A DNA stretch of 7,748 bases from the NCBI GenBank assembly GCA_013180565.1, contig QBUN01000314.1, positions 1 to 7,748 on the forward strand, in the 5' to 3' direction. Shown piece by piece: positions 7,336 to 7,748 of this stretch. The notes under the pieces were generated by a model. The model had not been told where the DNA came from, made no database searches, and saw nothing but the letters and a program-made list of their open reading frames with translations. The number at the start of each line of letters is the position of its first letter. Position 1 is the first letter of the stretch. The position numbers and the translations under genes were made by a program. Source of the stretch: Candidatus Methanophaga sp. GoMg3.2 (GTDB taxonomy: Archaea > Halobacteriota > Syntropharchaeia > Alkanophagales > Methanospirareceae).

Positions 7336-7345
7336 CTATAAAAAA
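7336..7345 (-). promoter_or_regulatory. Possible TATA box for the thiolase-DUF35-dehydrogenase unit
   Basis: Read on the minus strand, TTTTTTATAG lies about 40 bases upstream of the thiolase start codon. A start about 25 bases downstream would fall near 7315, just ahead of the GAGGGG ribosome binding site. The fit is approximate, and the same bases read better as a TATA box on the opposite strand, where no gene follows. Confidence 0.35.
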
Positions 7346-7353
7346 CCTTCCTT

Positions 7354-7555
7354 TCAAAAACTTTTAAAAGCGTTACAAAAAGGAATAATCTTTACTTCTA
7401 TGTATTCACCCCTCGCATATGCTTCCTCGCTCTCTTTGACCTCTGCTATAAATTATAAACTCATCAGAGAACTTCTCTCCAAATTCCATATTTACCAATC
7501 GCTCGCATTTTATCAGATATTCATATCTCTTCCGGGGGATACATAGGGTTTCCAT
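7354..7555 (-). pseudogene. Frameshifted small antitoxin-like protein gene
   Basis: A 49-codon frame starts at ATG 7555 (METLCIPRKRYEYL, then a Cys-Glu-Arg-Leu and acidic segment to DEFIIYS) and stops at 7406. Around 7447 the sense-looking sequence moves to the +1 frame, which reads AEVKESEEAYARGEYIEVK and stops at 7354. Joined, this gives a protein of about 66 residues with the composition and ending (KESEEAYxRGEYIEVK) of small archaeal antitoxins of the VapB/RelB kind. One surplus base (or two missing) between about 7447 and 7463 explains the break. GGAGGAG at 7563-7569 is a perfect ribosome binding site 7 bases from the ATG. No toxin gene (PIN or RelE type) follows: the next gene is the thiolase. 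Family assignment is by resemblance only. A sequencing error is an alternative to true decay. Confidence 0.55.
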
Positions 7556-7602
7556 CCTTCTTCTCCTCCTTCAAATTTAAATATCCGGTTCGCCATTTCA
7601 AC

Positions 7603-7630
7603 CACTACGTTGGTAGTGCGTGTATAAATA
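7603..7630 (-). promoter_or_regulatory. TATA-like box and adjacent palindrome upstream of the antitoxin-like gene
   Basis: On the minus strand TATTTATACA (7621-7630) is a TATA-like element about 66 bases from the ATG at 7555. Directly downstream, CACTAC at 7603-7608 and GTAGTG at 7613-7618 form a perfect 6-bp inverted repeat with a 4-base centre, lying between the TATA box and the expected transcription start. That placement is typical of an autorepressor site, but with 6-bp arms chance cannot be excluded. Confidence 0.4.
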
Positions 7631-7748
7631 TCTTTGATAAGACTAAATAAAACAAAACAGAAAAGTATTTGTACTCATTCACCTTTAGAACCGGACATTA
7701 TGAGTTTTATAGGCTACCATATCACGTATCTATAATAGATCGCAATCT
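7631..7748. other. A/T-rich flank with no recognisable gene
   Basis: No credible open frame, RNA gene or repeat is seen on either strand. A frame from an ATG near 7699 is closed after about a dozen codons. Together with the antitoxin-like remnant this makes the 449 bases right of the thiolase start a region without an intact gene. Confidence 0.5.

Noticed and set aside
7328..7546. 72-codon + strand open frame starting with GTG
   Set aside because: No ribosome binding site, hydrophobic low-complexity composition, and it lies antisense to the antitoxin-like remnant, which has a strong ribosome binding site and family-like sequence.

Overview
The window reads as a piece of a euryarchaeal chromosome, most likely from a methanogen-related lineage (a methanogen, an ANME-type methane oxidiser or a related alkane oxidiser). 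Archaeal origin follows directly from aIF2 beta, L37e, L15e, an Sm-like protein and a class II tRNA-Ser without an encoded CCA. The methanogen-type affiliation rests on one gene, a protein resembling methanogenesis marker 12. The fatty-acid-type genes at the right would suit a lineage carrying beta-oxidation-like enzymes, but the exact taxon is inference.

Left part (1-2644): a 5'-truncated methanogenesis marker 12 gene on the + strand converges, with an 8-base overlap, on a minus-strand information-processing cluster. In transcription order this is lsm, rpl37e, tRNA-Ser(UGA) and the aIF2 beta gene. The cluster is tight: lsm and rpl37e overlap by 7 bases and the tRNA begins 12 bases after the rpl37e stop. 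A short AT-rich divergent promoter region separates it from rpl15e on the + strand.

Middle (2637-4712): a DUF763-family gene follows rpl15e. Its conserved N-terminal motif is present in the DNA but has no usable start codon in frame, so the junction looks damaged or unconventional. A 177-base spacer follows, with degenerate direct repeats and a TATA box flanked by a 9-bp inverted repeat, leading into a thiazole synthase (thi4) that is probably leaderless. This Thi4 carries a cysteine at the position that decides the sulfur-transfer mechanism.

Right part (4737-7748): a minus-strand unit runs SCPx-type thiolase, DUF35 zinc-ribbon/OB-fold protein, 3-hydroxyacyl-CoA dehydrogenase. Thiolase and dehydrogenase catalyse consecutive steps of acyl-CoA chain shortening or its reverse, and DUF35 proteins commonly form complexes with such thiolases. 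No HMG-CoA synthase is present in the visible flanks. Upstream of the thiolase lies the remnant of a small antitoxin-like gene, broken by a frameshift but still preceded by a strong ribosome binding site, a TATA-like box and a small palindrome.

No mobile element, CRISPR array or wholly novel multi-gene system is visible. The best leads are the rpl15e/DUF763 junction, the Thi4 active-site cysteine and its promoter palindrome, and the frameshifted antitoxin-like gene.
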